A DNA stretch of 64,000 bases from Vescimonas coprocola (GTDB taxonomy: Bacteria > Bacillota > Clostridia > Oscillospirales > Oscillospiraceae): NCBI RefSeq assembly GCF_018408575.1, contig NZ_AP023418.1, forward strand, positions 558,001-622,000, read 5' to 3'. The position numbers and the translations under genes were made by a program. Under the pieces are notes generated by a model. That model did not search any database and had not been told where the DNA came from. It was given only the letters and a program-made list of their open reading frames with translations. How positions within the stretch are numbered: the stretch's first letter is position 1; each line of letters starts with the position of its first letter. Shown here one piece after another: positions 49,761 through 59,849 of the stretch.

Positions 49761-50318
49761 ATGCTGAAGGAACACTACAAGGTATACGAGGAAAAGATGA
49801 AGAAGAGCGTGGAGGCGGTGGAGCGTGACTTCGGAGCCGTGCGGGCCGGACGGGCCAACGCATCCGTCCTCAACCGCATTCAGGTGGACTACTACGGCAC
49901 CCCCACCCCCATCCAGCAGATCGCTGCGGTGGCGTCCCCCGATCCCCGGACGCTGCTCATCACCCCTTGGGACGCCTCGGCCCTGAAGGGCATCGAGAAG
50001 GCCATTCAGGAGTCCGATCTGGGCATCAATCCCCAGAATGACGGCAAGTCCATCCGGCTGGCCTTCCCCCAGCTGACGGAGGAGCGCCGCAAGGAGCTGG
50101 TCAAGCAGATCCGCAAGTACAACGAGGGCGGCAAGGTGGCCATCCGCAACATCCGCCGGGATGCGCTGGAGGCGTTCAAGAAGATGCAGAAGGCCTCCGA
50201 GATCACCGAGGACGAACTGAAGCTGGCTGAGAAGGACCTGCAGAAGATGACCGACGACCACTGCAAGGAGCTGGATAAGCTGCTGGATACCAAAGAAAAG
50301 GAACTCATGTCTGTCTGA
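49761..50318 (+). CDS. frr: Ribosome recycling factor
   Basis: Splits post-termination ribosomes with EF-G; 185 residues. The VRAGRANASVLNRIQVDYYGTPTP block (about 28-51) and C-terminal coiled coil are typical. Begins two bases after pyrH; its TGA shares an A with the uppS ATG. Confidence 0.97.
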   Translation: MLKEHYKVYEEKMKKSVEAVERDFGAVRAGRANASVLNRIQVDYYGTPTPIQQIAAVASPDPRTLLITPWDASALKGIEKAIQESDLGINPQNDGKSIRLAFPQLTEERRKELVKQIRKYNEGGKVAIRNIRRDALEAFKKMQKASEITEDELKLAEKDLQKMTDDHCKELDKLLDTKEKELMSV

Positions 50319-51070
50319 TGGGCCTGTTTTCCAAAAAGAAGCATCATACGGCGGGGCAGGTGGATGAAAACCGCCTTCCCCGCCATATCGCTGTTATCAT
50401 GGACGGCAACGGGAGATGGGCCAAGCGTCGGGGCCTGCCCCGCACCGCCGGACATAAGGTGGGGGCGGAGGTGTTCCGCAAGATCGCTACCTACTGCAAG
50501 GAGCTGGGAGTGGAGTACCTGACGGTATACGCATTCTCCACGGAGAACTGGAAGCGCCCGGCGGACGAGGTCAACACCATCATGGGCCTTCTGAAGCAGT
50601 ATATGCTGGAGGCCATCGACTCCATGGAGCGGGATCAGATCCGGCTGCGGTTTCTGGGGGACCTGAGCGCCCTTTCGCCGGAGCTGCAGGAGCTGGCCCG
50701 GCGCACCAACGAGATATCCTCCCACATTCAGGGCTTTCAGGCCAACGTCTGCCTGAACTACGGCGGTCGGGATGAGCTGCTGCGGGCGGCCCGGCACTTT
50801 GCCGCCGACTGTGTGGAGGGCCGCTGCCGCCCGGAGGAGCTGGATGAGGAGCGATTCTCCGGCTACCTGTTTACGGACGGTCTCCCGGATCCGGAGCTTA
50901 TCATCCGCACCAGCGGAGAGGAGCGGCTGTCGGGTTTTCTGCTGTGGCAGTGCGCCTATTCGGAGCTGTATTTCTGCGATACCCTGTGGCCGGACTTCGG
51001 GCCGGAGGATATGGACCGGGCTATTGTGGCGTATCAGCAGCGTGACCGCCGGTTCGGCGGGGTAAAATAA
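50318..51070 (+). CDS. uppS: Undecaprenyl diphosphate synthase
   Basis: cis-Prenyltransferase that makes the lipid carrier for cell-wall polymers; 250 residues. HIAVIMDGNGRWAKRRG (about 24-40) has the catalytic Asp; LTVYAFSTENWKRP (about 69) and the C-terminal DPELIIRTSGEERLSGFLLWQ (about 190) complete the signature. Overlaps frr by one base. Confidence 0.97.
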   Translation: MGLFSKKKHHTAGQVDENRLPRHIAVIMDGNGRWAKRRGLPRTAGHKVGAEVFRKIATYCKELGVEYLTVYAFSTENWKRPADEVNTIMGLLKQYMLEAIDSMERDQIRLRFLGDLSALSPELQELARRTNEISSHIQGFQANVCLNYGGRDELLRAARHFAADCVEGRCRPEELDEERFSGYLFTDGLPDPELIIRTSGEERLSGFLLWQCAYSELYFCDTLWPDFGPEDMDRAIVAYQQRDRRFGGVK

Positions 51071-51082
51071 AGAGGAAAGCAT

Positions 51083-51919
51083 ATGAAACAGAGAATTATC
51101 GTGGCGGTGATCGGCATCCCGCTGCTGCTGGCCATCCTGTGCGTGGCACCGGACTGGGCCACGGCGGCGCTGTTGGCGGCGCTGAGCGTGGTGGGTACCC
51201 ATGAGCTGCTGGCGGCTGTGTGCGGGCCGGAAAAGACCCGGCGCTGGACGGCGCTGCCGGCGGTGATGGGCATATTAGTGGTGCTGCATTTTTACGGTGC
51301 GGGCCATGGGTGGCAGCTGCCGCTGGGCATCGTGGACGGGCTGCTGCTGGTGGGCGTGATAGCGCTGCCGGCGGCGGGCGTGCTGTCCTACGGCAAGCCC
51401 CACGCCCTGACCCTGCTGGATGTGTGCGTCATGGCGCTGGCGGGGCTGGCCATCCCGGCCTCCTTCAGCTGCCTGCTGCTGCTGCGGCTGCTGCCCTACG
51501 GCGGCGGACTGGTGCTGGTGCCGCTGGTGGCGGCCTTCTGCAGTGACTCGGCGGCCCTGTTCACCGGCATGGCCTGCGGCAAGCACAAGCTGTCGCCGCT
51601 GGTAAGCCCCCACAAGACTGTGGAGGGCGCCGTGGGCGGCCTTGTCGGCGGTATGCTGGGCATGGTGATCTTCCGGATCATCTTTTACCTCTGTACCCTG
51701 CAGCCCCTGCACATCGGCGGCTGCATCCTCATGGGTCTGGTGGGCGCCCTCATGGGCCAGCTGGGCGACCTGAGCTTCTCGGCCATCAAGCGCCAGTACG
51801 GCATCAAGGACTATGGGCGGCTGCTGCCGGGTCACGGCGGCGTGCTGGACCGGTTCGACAGCGTGCTGTTCGCTGCACCGGTGCTGTGGCTCATGACCTG
51901 CTGGGTCATTGGCCTGTAA
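51083..51919 (+). CDS. cdsA: Phosphatidate cytidylyltransferase
   Basis: Integral membrane CDP-diacylglycerol synthase, 278 residues, about eight helices. The family signature is LSFSAIKRQYGIKDYGRLLPGHGGVLDRFDS (about 229-259), carrying the metal-binding Asp. LSPLVSPHKTVEGAVGG (about 171) is also typical. Starts 12 bp after uppS. Confidence 0.96.
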   Translation: MKQRIIVAVIGIPLLLAILCVAPDWATAALLAALSVVGTHELLAAVCGPEKTRRWTALPAVMGILVVLHFYGAGHGWQLPLGIVDGLLLVGVIALPAAGVLSYGKPHALTLLDVCVMALAGLAIPASFSCLLLLRLLPYGGGLVLVPLVAAFCSDSAALFTGMACGKHKLSPLVSPHKTVEGAVGGLVGGMLGMVIFRIIFYLCTLQPLHIGGCILMGLVGALMGQLGDLSFSAIKRQYGIKDYGRLLPGHGGVLDRFDSVLFAAPVLWLMTCWVIGL

Positions 51920-51932
51920 AGGAGATATGACT

Positions 51933-53075
51933 ATGACAAAGACTGTTGCGGTCTTGGGCTCCACCGGTTCCATCGGGCGGCAGACGCTGCAGGTGGTGCA
52001 GGAGCTGGGACTGACGGTGGCGGCGCTGACGGCCAACCGCCAGGTGGATCTGCTGGAGCAGCAGGCTCGCCAGTTCCATCCGAAGCTGGCGGTGCTGTAT
52101 GACCGAGCGGCGGCGGGAGAGCTGCGGCTGCGGCTGTCCGACACGGATATCCGGGTGGCGGCGGGGCCGGAGGGGCTTCTGGAGGCGGCGACGCTGCCGG
52201 AGGCGGACACAGTGGTCACCGCCGTCATGGGCAGCGTTGGGCTGGAGCCCACGCTGGCGGCTATCCGGGAGAAAAAGCGCATCGCTCTGGCCAATAAGGA
52301 GACGCTGGTGTGCGCCGGCGAGCTGGTGATGGCGGAGGCGGAGCGCTGCGGCGCCGAGATCGTGCCGGTGGATTCGGAGCACTCGGCCATTTTCCAGAGC
52401 CTGCAGGGCTGCCGGGATCGCCGGGAGGTAAAGCGTCTGCTGCTGACCTGCTCCGGCGGGCCGTTTTTCGGTCTGAGCCATGAGGAACTGGAGCATAAGA
52501 CTCCGGCGGACGCTTTGAAGCACCCTAACTGGAGCATGGGGGCCAAGATCACCATCGACTCGGCCACCCTCATGAACAAGGGACTGGAGATCATCGAGGC
52601 CATGCGGCTGTACCGGCTGCCGGTGGAGCAGGTGGAGGCGGTGATCCACCGCCAGAGCATCGTCCATTCGCTGGTGGAGTACCGGGACGGGGCCATGATC
52701 GCCCAGCTGGGGACGGCGGATATGAAGCTGCCCATCCGCTACGCCTTCACATGGCCCTATCGGGCCGAGACACCGGATCGGACGCTGGATCTGCTGTCCT
52801 GCGGGCCGCTGACCTTTCAGGCACCGGATACGGAAGCGTTTCCATGCCTTGCCCTTGCCCGTCAGTGCGCCCGAACCGGCGGCACCGCCTGCGCCATCAT
52901 GAACGGTGCCAACGAGGAGGCCGTAGGCCTGTTCCTGCGGCAGGAGATCGGCTTTAACGATATCGCCCGGCGGGTGGAGGATGCCCTGTGCCGGGTGGAG
53001 GTGAAATATACGCCCTCTCTGGAGGATATACTGGAGGCAGACAGACTGGCCCGTGCCGCTGTACTGAACCGGTAG
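51933..53075 (+). CDS. dxr: 1-deoxy-D-xylulose 5-phosphate reductoisomerase
   Basis: First committed enzyme of the MEP isoprenoid pathway, 380 residues. NADPH loop is VLGSTGSIGRQTLQ (about 6-19); metal-site VDSEHSAIFQ (about 147) and WSMGAKITIDSATLMNKGLE (about 202) are intact. I choose the ATG at 51933; one at 51927 lies only two bases from the GGAG site. It supplies isoprenoids together with ispG downstream and uppS upstream. Confidence 0.97.
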   Translation: MTKTVAVLGSTGSIGRQTLQVVQELGLTVAALTANRQVDLLEQQARQFHPKLAVLYDRAAAGELRLRLSDTDIRVAAGPEGLLEAATLPEADTVVTAVMGSVGLEPTLAAIREKKRIALANKETLVCAGELVMAEAERCGAEIVPVDSEHSAIFQSLQGCRDRREVKRLLLTCSGGPFFGLSHEELEHKTPADALKHPNWSMGAKITIDSATLMNKGLEIIEAMRLYRLPVEQVEAVIHRQSIVHSLVEYRDGAMIAQLGTADMKLPIRYAFTWPYRAETPDRTLDLLSCGPLTFQAPDTEAFPCLALARQCARTGGTACAIMNGANEEAVGLFLRQEIGFNDIARRVEDALCRVEVKYTPSLEDILEADRLARAAVLNR

Positions 53076-53083
53076 GAGGAACC

Positions 53084-54145
53084 ATGATCTATATTATTGC
53101 TGCGATCCTGATTTTCGGCGTACTCATCGCCGTACACGAGCTGGGCCATTTTCTGGCGGCCAAGGCCTGCGGAGTGCGGGTCAACGAATTTTCCATCGGT
53201 ATGGGCCCCACCATCCTGCACAAGACCAAGGGGGATACCACCTACTCTCTGCGGCTGCTGCCCATCGGCGGCTTCTGTGCCATGGAGGGCGAGGAGGAGG
53301 ACTCCAACGACCCTACGGCCCTGAATAACCAGAGCTTCTGGAAAAAACTCATCATTTTTGCCGCCGGGGCCTTTATGAACTTCCTGACGGGCCTGATTAT
53401 CATCGTCGTCCTGTACGCCGGGGCCAAGGCATTTTACGTCCCGGTCATCACGGACTTTGCCGACGGCTGCCCCCTCCAGAGCGAGAGCGGTCTGCAGGTG
53501 GGGGACCGTCTGGTGAGCATCGACGGTGAGCGGGTGTATGTTTACAGTGACGTGAGCCTGCTGCTGGGCCGCAACAAGACCGGTGTATTCGACCTGAAGG
53601 TCAAGCGTGACGGTCAGACCGTGACCCTGAAGGACTTCCCCATGGAGCGGGCGGAGTACACCGACCAGCAGGGCCAGACCTACACGGGCTTCGGCCTGAT
53701 GTTCGGGGCGGAGGAGGCCACAGTGGGAACACGTCTCCAGTACAGCTGGAACAACGCCGTGGACTTCGTGCGGATCGTGCGCCTGTCCCTGCAGATGCTG
53801 GTGACCGGTGAGGCGGGCCTCAAGGACGTCAGCGGCCCGGTGGGCATCGTCTCCACCATCACGGACGTGGGCGAACAGGCGGAGAGCGCCTCGGCGGCGG
53901 TGGAGAACATCGCCTATCTGGCGGCGCTGGTGGCGGTGAATCTGGCGGTGATGAACCTGCTGCCCCTGCCGGCGCTGGACGGAGGAAAGATCTTCTTTCT
54001 GGTGGTCAACGCCCTGTGTATGCTGACCATCCGCAAGAAAATTCCGGCAAAATTCGAGAGCTACGTCCATCTGGCCGGCTTCGCACTGCTGATGCTGCTG
54101 ATGCTGGTCATCACCTTTCAGGACGTGTGGAAGCTGTTTCAGTAA
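53084..54145 (+). CDS. rseP: RseP/RasP site-2 metalloprotease
   Basis: Intramembrane zinc protease that cleaves anti-sigma factors and signal-peptide remnants; 353 residues. HELGH lies in the first helix (about 18-22), the third ligand is in NLLPLPALDGGKI (about 288), and one PDZ domain (about 120-200) sits between. Its last hydrophobic helix is at the C-terminus. AGGAGGAACC precedes the ATG. A hairpin without a T-run (about 54159-54185) lies between it and ispG. Confidence 0.95.
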   Translation: MIYIIAAILIFGVLIAVHELGHFLAAKACGVRVNEFSIGMGPTILHKTKGDTTYSLRLLPIGGFCAMEGEEEDSNDPTALNNQSFWKKLIIFAAGAFMNFLTGLIIIVVLYAGAKAFYVPVITDFADGCPLQSESGLQVGDRLVSIDGERVYVYSDVSLLLGRNKTGVFDLKVKRDGQTVTLKDFPMERAEYTDQQGQTYTGFGLMFGAEEATVGTRLQYSWNNAVDFVRIVRLSLQMLVTGEAGLKDVSGPVGIVSTITDVGEQAESASAAVENIAYLAALVAVNLAVMNLLPLPALDGGKIFFLVVNALCMLTIRKKIPAKFESYVHLAGFALLMLLMLVITFQDVWKLFQ

Positions 54146-54237
54146 GAGAGAAAGAGCACACGGGACGGGGAGCGGCTTCCCGTCCCGGTGGTGCGTTTTT
54201 GCCCCATGGAGGGGGATAAACTGAGGAGGAATCAGCC

Positions 54238-55275
54238 ATGAGCAAGCAAATTCATGTGGGCAGCGTCCCGGTGGGCGGCGGGGCGGACATCGCCATCCAG
54301 TCCATGTGCAACACCCGGACGGAGGATGTGGCCGCCACCGTGGCCCAGATCCTCCGGCTGGAGGAGGCGGGGTGCGATATCATCCGGGTGGCGGTGCCGG
54401 ATATGGCGGCGGCGCAGGCCGTAGGGCGTATCCGCCGGGCCATCCACATCCCGCTGGTGGCGGATATCCACTTCGATTACCGGCTGGCGCTGGAGTGCGT
54501 GCGGCAGGGCATCGATAAGATCCGCATCAACCCCGGCAACATCGGCTCACAGGAGAAGGTGCGGGCCGTGGCGGACGCCTGCCGCAGCGAGGGTATCCCC
54601 ATCCGCATCGGCGTCAACGGCGGCTCACTGGAGCGGGAACTGCTGCAAAAATACGGCGGCGTCACCCCGGAGGCGCTGGTGGAGAGTGCCATGGGCCATG
54701 TCCGCCTGCTGAACGACTGCAATTTCGACGACATCTGCATCTCCGTGAAGTGCTCCCGTGTGCCGGTGAACATGGCGGCCTATCAGCTGCTGCACCGGCA
54801 GACGGACTACCCCCTGCATTTAGGGGTCACGGAGGCGGGCACGCCCCGGATGGGAGTGCTGAAATCCGCCATCGGCATCGGCGGCCTGCTGTGTCAGGGC
54901 ATCGGCGACACCATTCGGGTGAGCCTCACCGCCGACCCGGTGGAGGAGGTGTGTGCGGCCAAGGATATCCTCTCTGCCGCCGGACTGCGGCAGACGGGGC
55001 CGAACCTCATCTCCTGCCCCACCTGCGGCCGCACAAAATATGACATGATCCCCATTGCACGGGAGGTAGAGCGCCGGTTGGCGGGCTGCACCAAGCCCAT
55101 CACCGTGGCGGTGATGGGTTGCGTGGTCAACGGACCGGGGGAGGCCCGTGCGGCGGACGTGGGCATCGCCGGCGGCGACGGCGAGGGTCTGGTGTTCCGT
55201 AAGGGGGAGATCCTTTACAAGGTGCCGCAGGACAAGCTGGTGGACGCCTTGATGGACGAAATCGACCGACTATGA
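54238..55275 (+). CDS. ispG: 4-hydroxy-3-methylbut-2-enyl diphosphate synthase (IspG)
   Basis: Iron-sulfur enzyme of the MEP pathway, 345 residues, the two-domain bacterial form. IQSMCNTRTED is near the N-terminus, ADIHFDYRLAL (about 79) and RINPGNIG (about 98) follow. Cluster ligands are in SCPTCGR (about 260) and MGCVVNGPGE (about 294). GAGGAATCAGCC precedes the ATG. It occupies the place that proS has in the Bacillus operon. Confidence 0.97.
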   Translation: MSKQIHVGSVPVGGGADIAIQSMCNTRTEDVAATVAQILRLEEAGCDIIRVAVPDMAAAQAVGRIRRAIHIPLVADIHFDYRLALECVRQGIDKIRINPGNIGSQEKVRAVADACRSEGIPIRIGVNGGSLERELLQKYGGVTPEALVESAMGHVRLLNDCNFDDICISVKCSRVPVNMAAYQLLHRQTDYPLHLGVTEAGTPRMGVLKSAIGIGGLLCQGIGDTIRVSLTADPVEEVCAAKDILSAAGLRQTGPNLISCPTCGRTKYDMIPIAREVERRLAGCTKPITVAVMGCVVNGPGEARAADVGIAGGDGEGLVFRKGEILYKVPQDKLVDALMDEIDRL

Positions 55276-55290
55276 CAGCAGGAGCGCACT

Positions 55291-58200
55291 ATGAGGGAAC
55301 AGATTGCATTTTTTGATTTTTTTGAAAACTTCGTGCCGCATAGAGAACTGCGACTGTTGCTTCACGACGCCGTCGTCACCGGCGGAGCGCTGGACGTGAA
55401 GCGGCGGGCGCTGGAGCTGGACGTGGCCGCCGGGGAGCGCATCCCGGAGGCGGCCCAGACGGCGCTGGAGCAGCTGCTGAGCCAGCAGTACGGCCTGCAC
55501 CGGCTGCATCTCACCATTCATGACCGGAAGGCGGAGAAGAAAAGCGGCGGCACCGAGGTGCTGCTGGGCAAGGAGATCAAGGGCAAGCCCGTCTCCATGA
55601 CGGAGCTGAACGTGAAAATGGGTACGGCCATCGTGGAGGGCAAGGTCTTTGCCGCCGAGTGCCGGGAGACCAAGCGTCCCGGTATGTGGATGCTGAGCTT
55701 CGACATGACGGACTATCAGAGCTCCGTCACCGTGCGTAAATATACCGAGGGACAGGAGGCACTGGCCCTACAGAGTGCCATCGCCCCCGGTATGTGGCTG
55801 CGGGTGCAGGGGCAGCCGGAGCTGACCCGTGACGGCAAGGACATTCAGCTCAAGCCCTACCATATCATGAAGGTTCCCCATGAGGGCCGCAAGGACACGG
55901 CCCCGGAGAAGCGGGTGGAGCTGCACCTGCATACGAAGATGTCCAACATGGACGCCCTGACGGACACGGCCTCCGTCATCAAGCAGGCCATCTCCTGGGG
56001 GCATCCCGCCATCGCCATCACCGACCACGGCGTAGCCCAGTCCTTCCCGGATGCATGGCACACCGCCAAGGGGAAGATCAAGATCCTCTACGGCGTGGAG
56101 GGGTATTATGTCAACAACCTCGACGACCGCATCGCCGTCCACGGTCCGCAGGATCAGAATTTTGCCGACGAGATCGTGTGCTTCGACATCGAGACCACGG
56201 GCCTGAAGGTGGAGCGGGAGGCCATCACGGAAATCGGCGCCGTGGTGCTGCGCAACGGTGAGGTGGCGGAGCGGTTCCAGACCTTCGTCAACCCCAACCG
56301 CCGCCTGACGCCGGAGATCGTGGGCCTGACGGGCATCACGGATGCCATGCTGGCCGACGCTCCCCAGCTGAAGGAGGCCCTGACGAGTTTTCTGGAGTTT
56401 GTGGGGGATCGCCCGCTGGCGGCCCACAACGCCGAATTTGACATCAGCTTCATCCGGGCCGGGTGCCGGAAGGTGGGCCTTCCCTTCGATCCCACCTATG
56501 TGGACTCCCTGATTTTGGCCCAGAACCTGTTGCCGGAGCTGCACAAGTATAAGCTGGATATTGTGGCGGAGCATCTGGATCTGCCCGCCTTCAACCACCA
56601 CCGGGCCTCGGACGATGCGGCCATGGTGGCCTATATGCTGATCCCCTTCTTCGAGAAGATGGAGCGGGAATTGGGCATCCACCGCCTGCAGGAGATCAAC
56701 GGGGAGATGCTGAAGCTGCGGCCTCAGGGCAGCAAGACCAGCCGCTTCCCCAAGCACATCATCATTCTGGCCAAGAACAAGCTGGGCCTCAAGCACCTGT
56801 ATCAGCTGATCTCCGCTTCCAACCTGAAATACTTCAAGCGGGTGCCCATCATCCCCAAGACGGAACTCATTACCCACCGGGAGGGGCTGATCATCGGCTC
56901 GGCCTGCGAGGCGGGCGAGCTGTTCCGGGCGGTGACGGATCACAAGGATTGGGCGGAGCTCAAGCGCATCGCCTCCTTCTACGACTATCTGGAGATACAG
57001 CCCATCTGCAACAATCTCTTCATGCTGCGAAACGGCGACGTGCAGTCGGAGGAGGAGCTGCGGGAGTATAACCGCACCATCGTCCGGCTGGGGGAGGAGC
57101 TGCATAAGCCCGTCTGCGCCACCGGCGACGTGCATTTTCAGGAGCCGGAGGACGAGATCTACCGCCATGTGCTGCTGGCCAGCAAGAAGTTCCCCGATGC
57201 CGATGCGCCGCTGCCCATCTACTTCAAGACCACCGACGAGATGCTGGAGGAGTTCTCCTATCTGGGGGAGGACAAGGCCTATGAGGTGGTGGTGACCAAT
57301 CCCCGCCATATTGCGGATCTGGTGGAGGAGATCGAGCTGCTGCCGCCGGGCCAGCTGTTCCCGCCGAGGCTGGAAAACTCCGAGGAGGACCTGAATCGTC
57401 TGGTGTGGGACAAGTGCCATGAGCTGTACGGCGACCAGCCGCCCCAGCTGATCGTGGACCGCCTGAATGTGGAGCTGGGCAGTATTCTGGGCAAGTACGA
57501 CGTGGTGTATATGTCGGCCCAGAAGCTGGTGCAGCGGAGCCTGGAAAACGGCTATCTGGTAGGCTCACGAGGCTCTGTGGGCTCGTCGCTGGTGGCCTAT
57601 ATGTCGGGCATCACCGAGGTCAATTCCCTGCCGCCCCACTACCGCTGCCCCAAGTGCCGCCATTCGGAGTTCATCACCGACGGCAGCTTCGGCTGCGGCG
57701 CCGATATGCCGGATAAGGTCTGCCCCGTCTGCGGGGAGCAGTACGTCAAGGACGGCTTCGACATCCCCTTTGAGACGTTCCTTGGCTACGGCGGCGGCAA
57801 GGTGCCGGATATCGACCTGAACTTTTCCGGGGAATATCAGGCCAGAGCCCACCGCCACGCCGTGGAGATGTTCGGTGAGACGCAGGTGTTCCGGGCCGGT
57901 ACCATCGGCACCCTGAAGGACAAGACGGTGTACCCCTTTGTCAAGCACTATCTGGAGGAGAACGGCCGGGAGGTGTCCCGTGCCGAGGAGAACCGCCTCA
58001 TTCAGGGCTGCGTAGGCGTGCGGCGCACCACGGGCCAGCACCCCGGCGGTCTGGTGGTGGTGCCGGATGACATGGATGTGGAGGATTTCACCGCCGTGCA
58101 GCACCCGGCGGATGCCGAGGACGCCGATACCATCACCACCCATTTTGAATACCACTGCATGGAGGATAACCTCCTGAAGCTGGATATGCTGGGTCACGAT

Positions 58201-59238
58201 GACCCCACCATGATCCGGATGCTGGAGGATCTTACCGGCGTCAACGCCCGCCAGATCCCGCTGGACGATCCGGACACCATGAGTATTTTCGTCTCCTCCA
58301 AGGTGCTGGGCTTTGAAAACGATGAACTGCTGGGCCCCACCGGTGCCGTGGCTATCCCGGAGTTCAACACCCGCTTCACCCGTGGGATGCTGATGGACAC
58401 CCTGCCTAAGGACTTCAACACGTTGGTGCGTCTGTCCGGCTTCTCCCACGGTACGGATGTGTGGCTGGGCAACGCACGGGAGCTGATCGTCAGCGGTACC
58501 GCCTCCGTTCTGGAGACGGTGGGCTGCCGTGACGATATCATGCTGTATCTCATCTCCATGGGGCTGGACCCCAAAATGAGCTTTAAGATCATGGAGGCCG
58601 TCCGTAAGGGAAAGGTGAAAAAGGGCGGCTTTCAGGAGGGCTGGGTGGAGGCCATGCAGGAGCATAACGTCCCCCAGTGGTATATCGACTCGCTGGCCAA
58701 GATCGGCTATCTGTTCCCCAAGGCCCACGCCGTGGCCTACGTCATGATGGCCTTCCGCATCGCATGGTTCAAGGTCCACCGGCCGCTGGCCTTCTACGCC
58801 ACCTTCTTCACCGTCCGGGCCAAGGCCTTCGACGCCGAGTACTGCTGCGCCGGTATCGACGCCGTGAAGCAGAAGATCCGGGAGATCGAGAACAACAAGG
58901 ATGCCACCGCTGTAGAGAAGAATCTGATGGTGACGCTGGAGGTGTGCTACGAGTTCTATCTCCGTGGCTTCCACTTTGATACCATCAGCATCTACGACTC
59001 CGACGCCACCGCCTTCAAAATCACGGAGAACGGCCTGCTGCCGCCCTTCATCTCCGTCCGGGGACTGGGCGAGTCGGCAGCTCTGGACACCGTGGAAAAG
59101 CGCAAGGGAAAGCGCTTCATCTCGGTGGAGGAGTTCTCCACCTGCTGCAACAAGCTCTCCAAGACCCATATCGAGCAGCTGAAGGCGCTGGGCTCCTTCG
59201 CAGGCATGGCGGATACCAGCCAGATCACCCTGTTCTGA
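55291..59238 (+). CDS. polC: DNA polymerase III alpha subunit, PolC type
   Basis: Gram-positive replicative polymerase with built-in proofreading; 1315 residues. Order: N-terminal domain and OB fold (about 1-210), PHP domain (VELHLHTKMSNMDALTD about 210; ITDHG), inserted DEDDh exonuclease (CFDIETTGLK about 296 to HHRASDDAAM about 437), rest of PHP, and the polymerase palm with PDIDLNFSG (about 839-847). CRHSEF and CPVCGEQ cysteines give the zinc-binding motif. Full length for PolC. Starts 15 bp after ispG. Confidence 0.97.
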   Translation: MREQIAFFDFFENFVPHRELRLLLHDAVVTGGALDVKRRALELDVAAGERIPEAAQTALEQLLSQQYGLHRLHLTIHDRKAEKKSGGTEVLLGKEIKGKPVSMTELNVKMGTAIVEGKVFAAECRETKRPGMWMLSFDMTDYQSSVTVRKYTEGQEALALQSAIAPGMWLRVQGQPELTRDGKDIQLKPYHIMKVPHEGRKDTAPEKRVELHLHTKMSNMDALTDTASVIKQAISWGHPAIAITDHGVAQSFPDAWHTAKGKIKILYGVEGYYVNNLDDRIAVHGPQDQNFADEIVCFDIETTGLKVEREAITEIGAVVLRNGEVAERFQTFVNPNRRLTPEIVGLTGITDAMLADAPQLKEALTSFLEFVGDRPLAAHNAEFDISFIRAGCRKVGLPFDPTYVDSLILAQNLLPELHKYKLDIVAEHLDLPAFNHHRASDDAAMVAYMLIPFFEKMERELGIHRLQEINGEMLKLRPQGSKTSRFPKHIIILAKNKLGLKHLYQLISASNLKYFKRVPIIPKTELITHREGLIIGSACEAGELFRAVTDHKDWAELKRIASFYDYLEIQPICNNLFMLRNGDVQSEEELREYNRTIVRLGEELHKPVCATGDVHFQEPEDEIYRHVLLASKKFPDADAPLPIYFKTTDEMLEEFSYLGEDKAYEVVVTNPRHIADLVEEIELLPPGQLFPPRLENSEEDLNRLVWDKCHELYGDQPPQLIVDRLNVELGSILGKYDVVYMSAQKLVQRSLENGYLVGSRGSVGSSLVAYMSGITEVNSLPPHYRCPKCRHSEFITDGSFGCGADMPDKVCPVCGEQYVKDGFDIPFETFLGYGGGKVPDIDLNFSGEYQARAHRHAVEMFGETQVFRAGTIGTLKDKTVYPFVKHYLEENGREVSRAEENRLIQGCVGVRRTTGQHPGGLVVVPDDMDVEDFTAVQHPADAEDADTITTHFEYHCMEDNLLKLDMLGHDDPTMIRMLEDLTGVNARQIPLDDPDTMSIFVSSKVLGFENDELLGPTGAVAIPEFNTRFTRGMLMDTLPKDFNTLVRLSGFSHGTDVWLGNARELIVSGTASVLETVGCRDDIMLYLISMGLDPKMSFKIMEAVRKGKVKKGGFQEGWVEAMQEHNVPQWYIDSLAKIGYLFPKAHAVAYVMMAFRIAWFKVHRPLAFYATFFTVRAKAFDAEYCCAGIDAVKQKIREIENNKDATAVEKNLMVTLEVCYEFYLRGFHFDTISIYDSDATAFKITENGLLPPFISVRGLGESAALDTVEKRKGKRFISVEEFSTCCNKLSKTHIEQLKALGSFAGMADTSQITLF

Positions 59239-59239
59239 T

Positions 59240-59806
59240 ATGGTGCGGTATATTCAGATCACGCAGGTGCCGCCGGAGCGTCTGGCCCTGTGGCGCAGCT
59301 GGCTGTCCCCTCAGCGGCGGAAGCGAGCCGAAAGGATGCCGGACGACCGGGAGACGGTCTGCGGCGAGGGACTGGCCCGTGAGCTGCTGGCGGCGGCGCT
59401 GCACTGCCCGCCGGAGGAGGCACCCCTACGATACGACGCACAGGGAAAGCCCATGACCGACGGCCTGTATCTCAGCATCAGCCACAGCCGTGAGCTGGCG
59501 GCCTGCGCCGTAGCGGACCGCCCGGTAGGGCTGGATGTGGAGCTGGTACGGCCTGCGCCCCGGCGTGTATGGGAGCACCTGTCCCCGGAGGAGCGGATCT
59601 ATGCCGCCGATGATGCGGCGTTCTTCCGCCTGTGGACCGCCAAGGAGGCACTGCTGAAATGCCGTGGCGGCCAATTCGGGCAGCTGCGGGAGCCGGCGCC
59701 CTTCCTGACGCCGGAGGGCTTCGCCCTGCCGGGCTATGCCTTTTCCCCGGTGCAGCTGCCGGAGGGCTGGACAGGCACCCTGTGTCTGGCGGAAAAGCGG
59801 ACATAG
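59240..59806 (+). CDS. Sfp-type 4'-phosphopantetheinyl transferase
   Basis: Transfers phosphopantetheine from CoA to carrier proteins. 188 residues, shorter than Sfp (about 224). YDAQGKP (about 57), SISHS (about 69), VGLDVE (about 88) and WTAKEALLKCRG (about 131) supply the expected Mg2+ and CoA residues. It begins one base after the polC stop, so it rides on the polC transcript. No NRPS or PKS is in the window, so its partner may simply be the fatty-acid ACP; no AcpS-type gene is seen here. Confidence 0.9.
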   Translation: MVRYIQITQVPPERLALWRSWLSPQRRKRAERMPDDRETVCGEGLARELLAAALHCPPEEAPLRYDAQGKPMTDGLYLSISHSRELAACAVADRPVGLDVELVRPAPRRVWEHLSPEERIYAADDAAFFRLWTAKEALLKCRGGQFGQLREPAPFLTPEGFALPGYAFSPVQLPEGWTGTLCLAEKRT

Positions 59807-59849
59807 GACCGGCCCGGTGCAGCATAGGCTGGTTCCGAGGTGGAACAGC

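Noticed and set aside
54159-54200. Hairpin between rseP and ispG as a terminator
   Set aside because: The GGGACGGG/CCCGTCCC stem is not followed directly by a T-run (the T5 comes about 9 bases later), and no promoter for ispG was seen.
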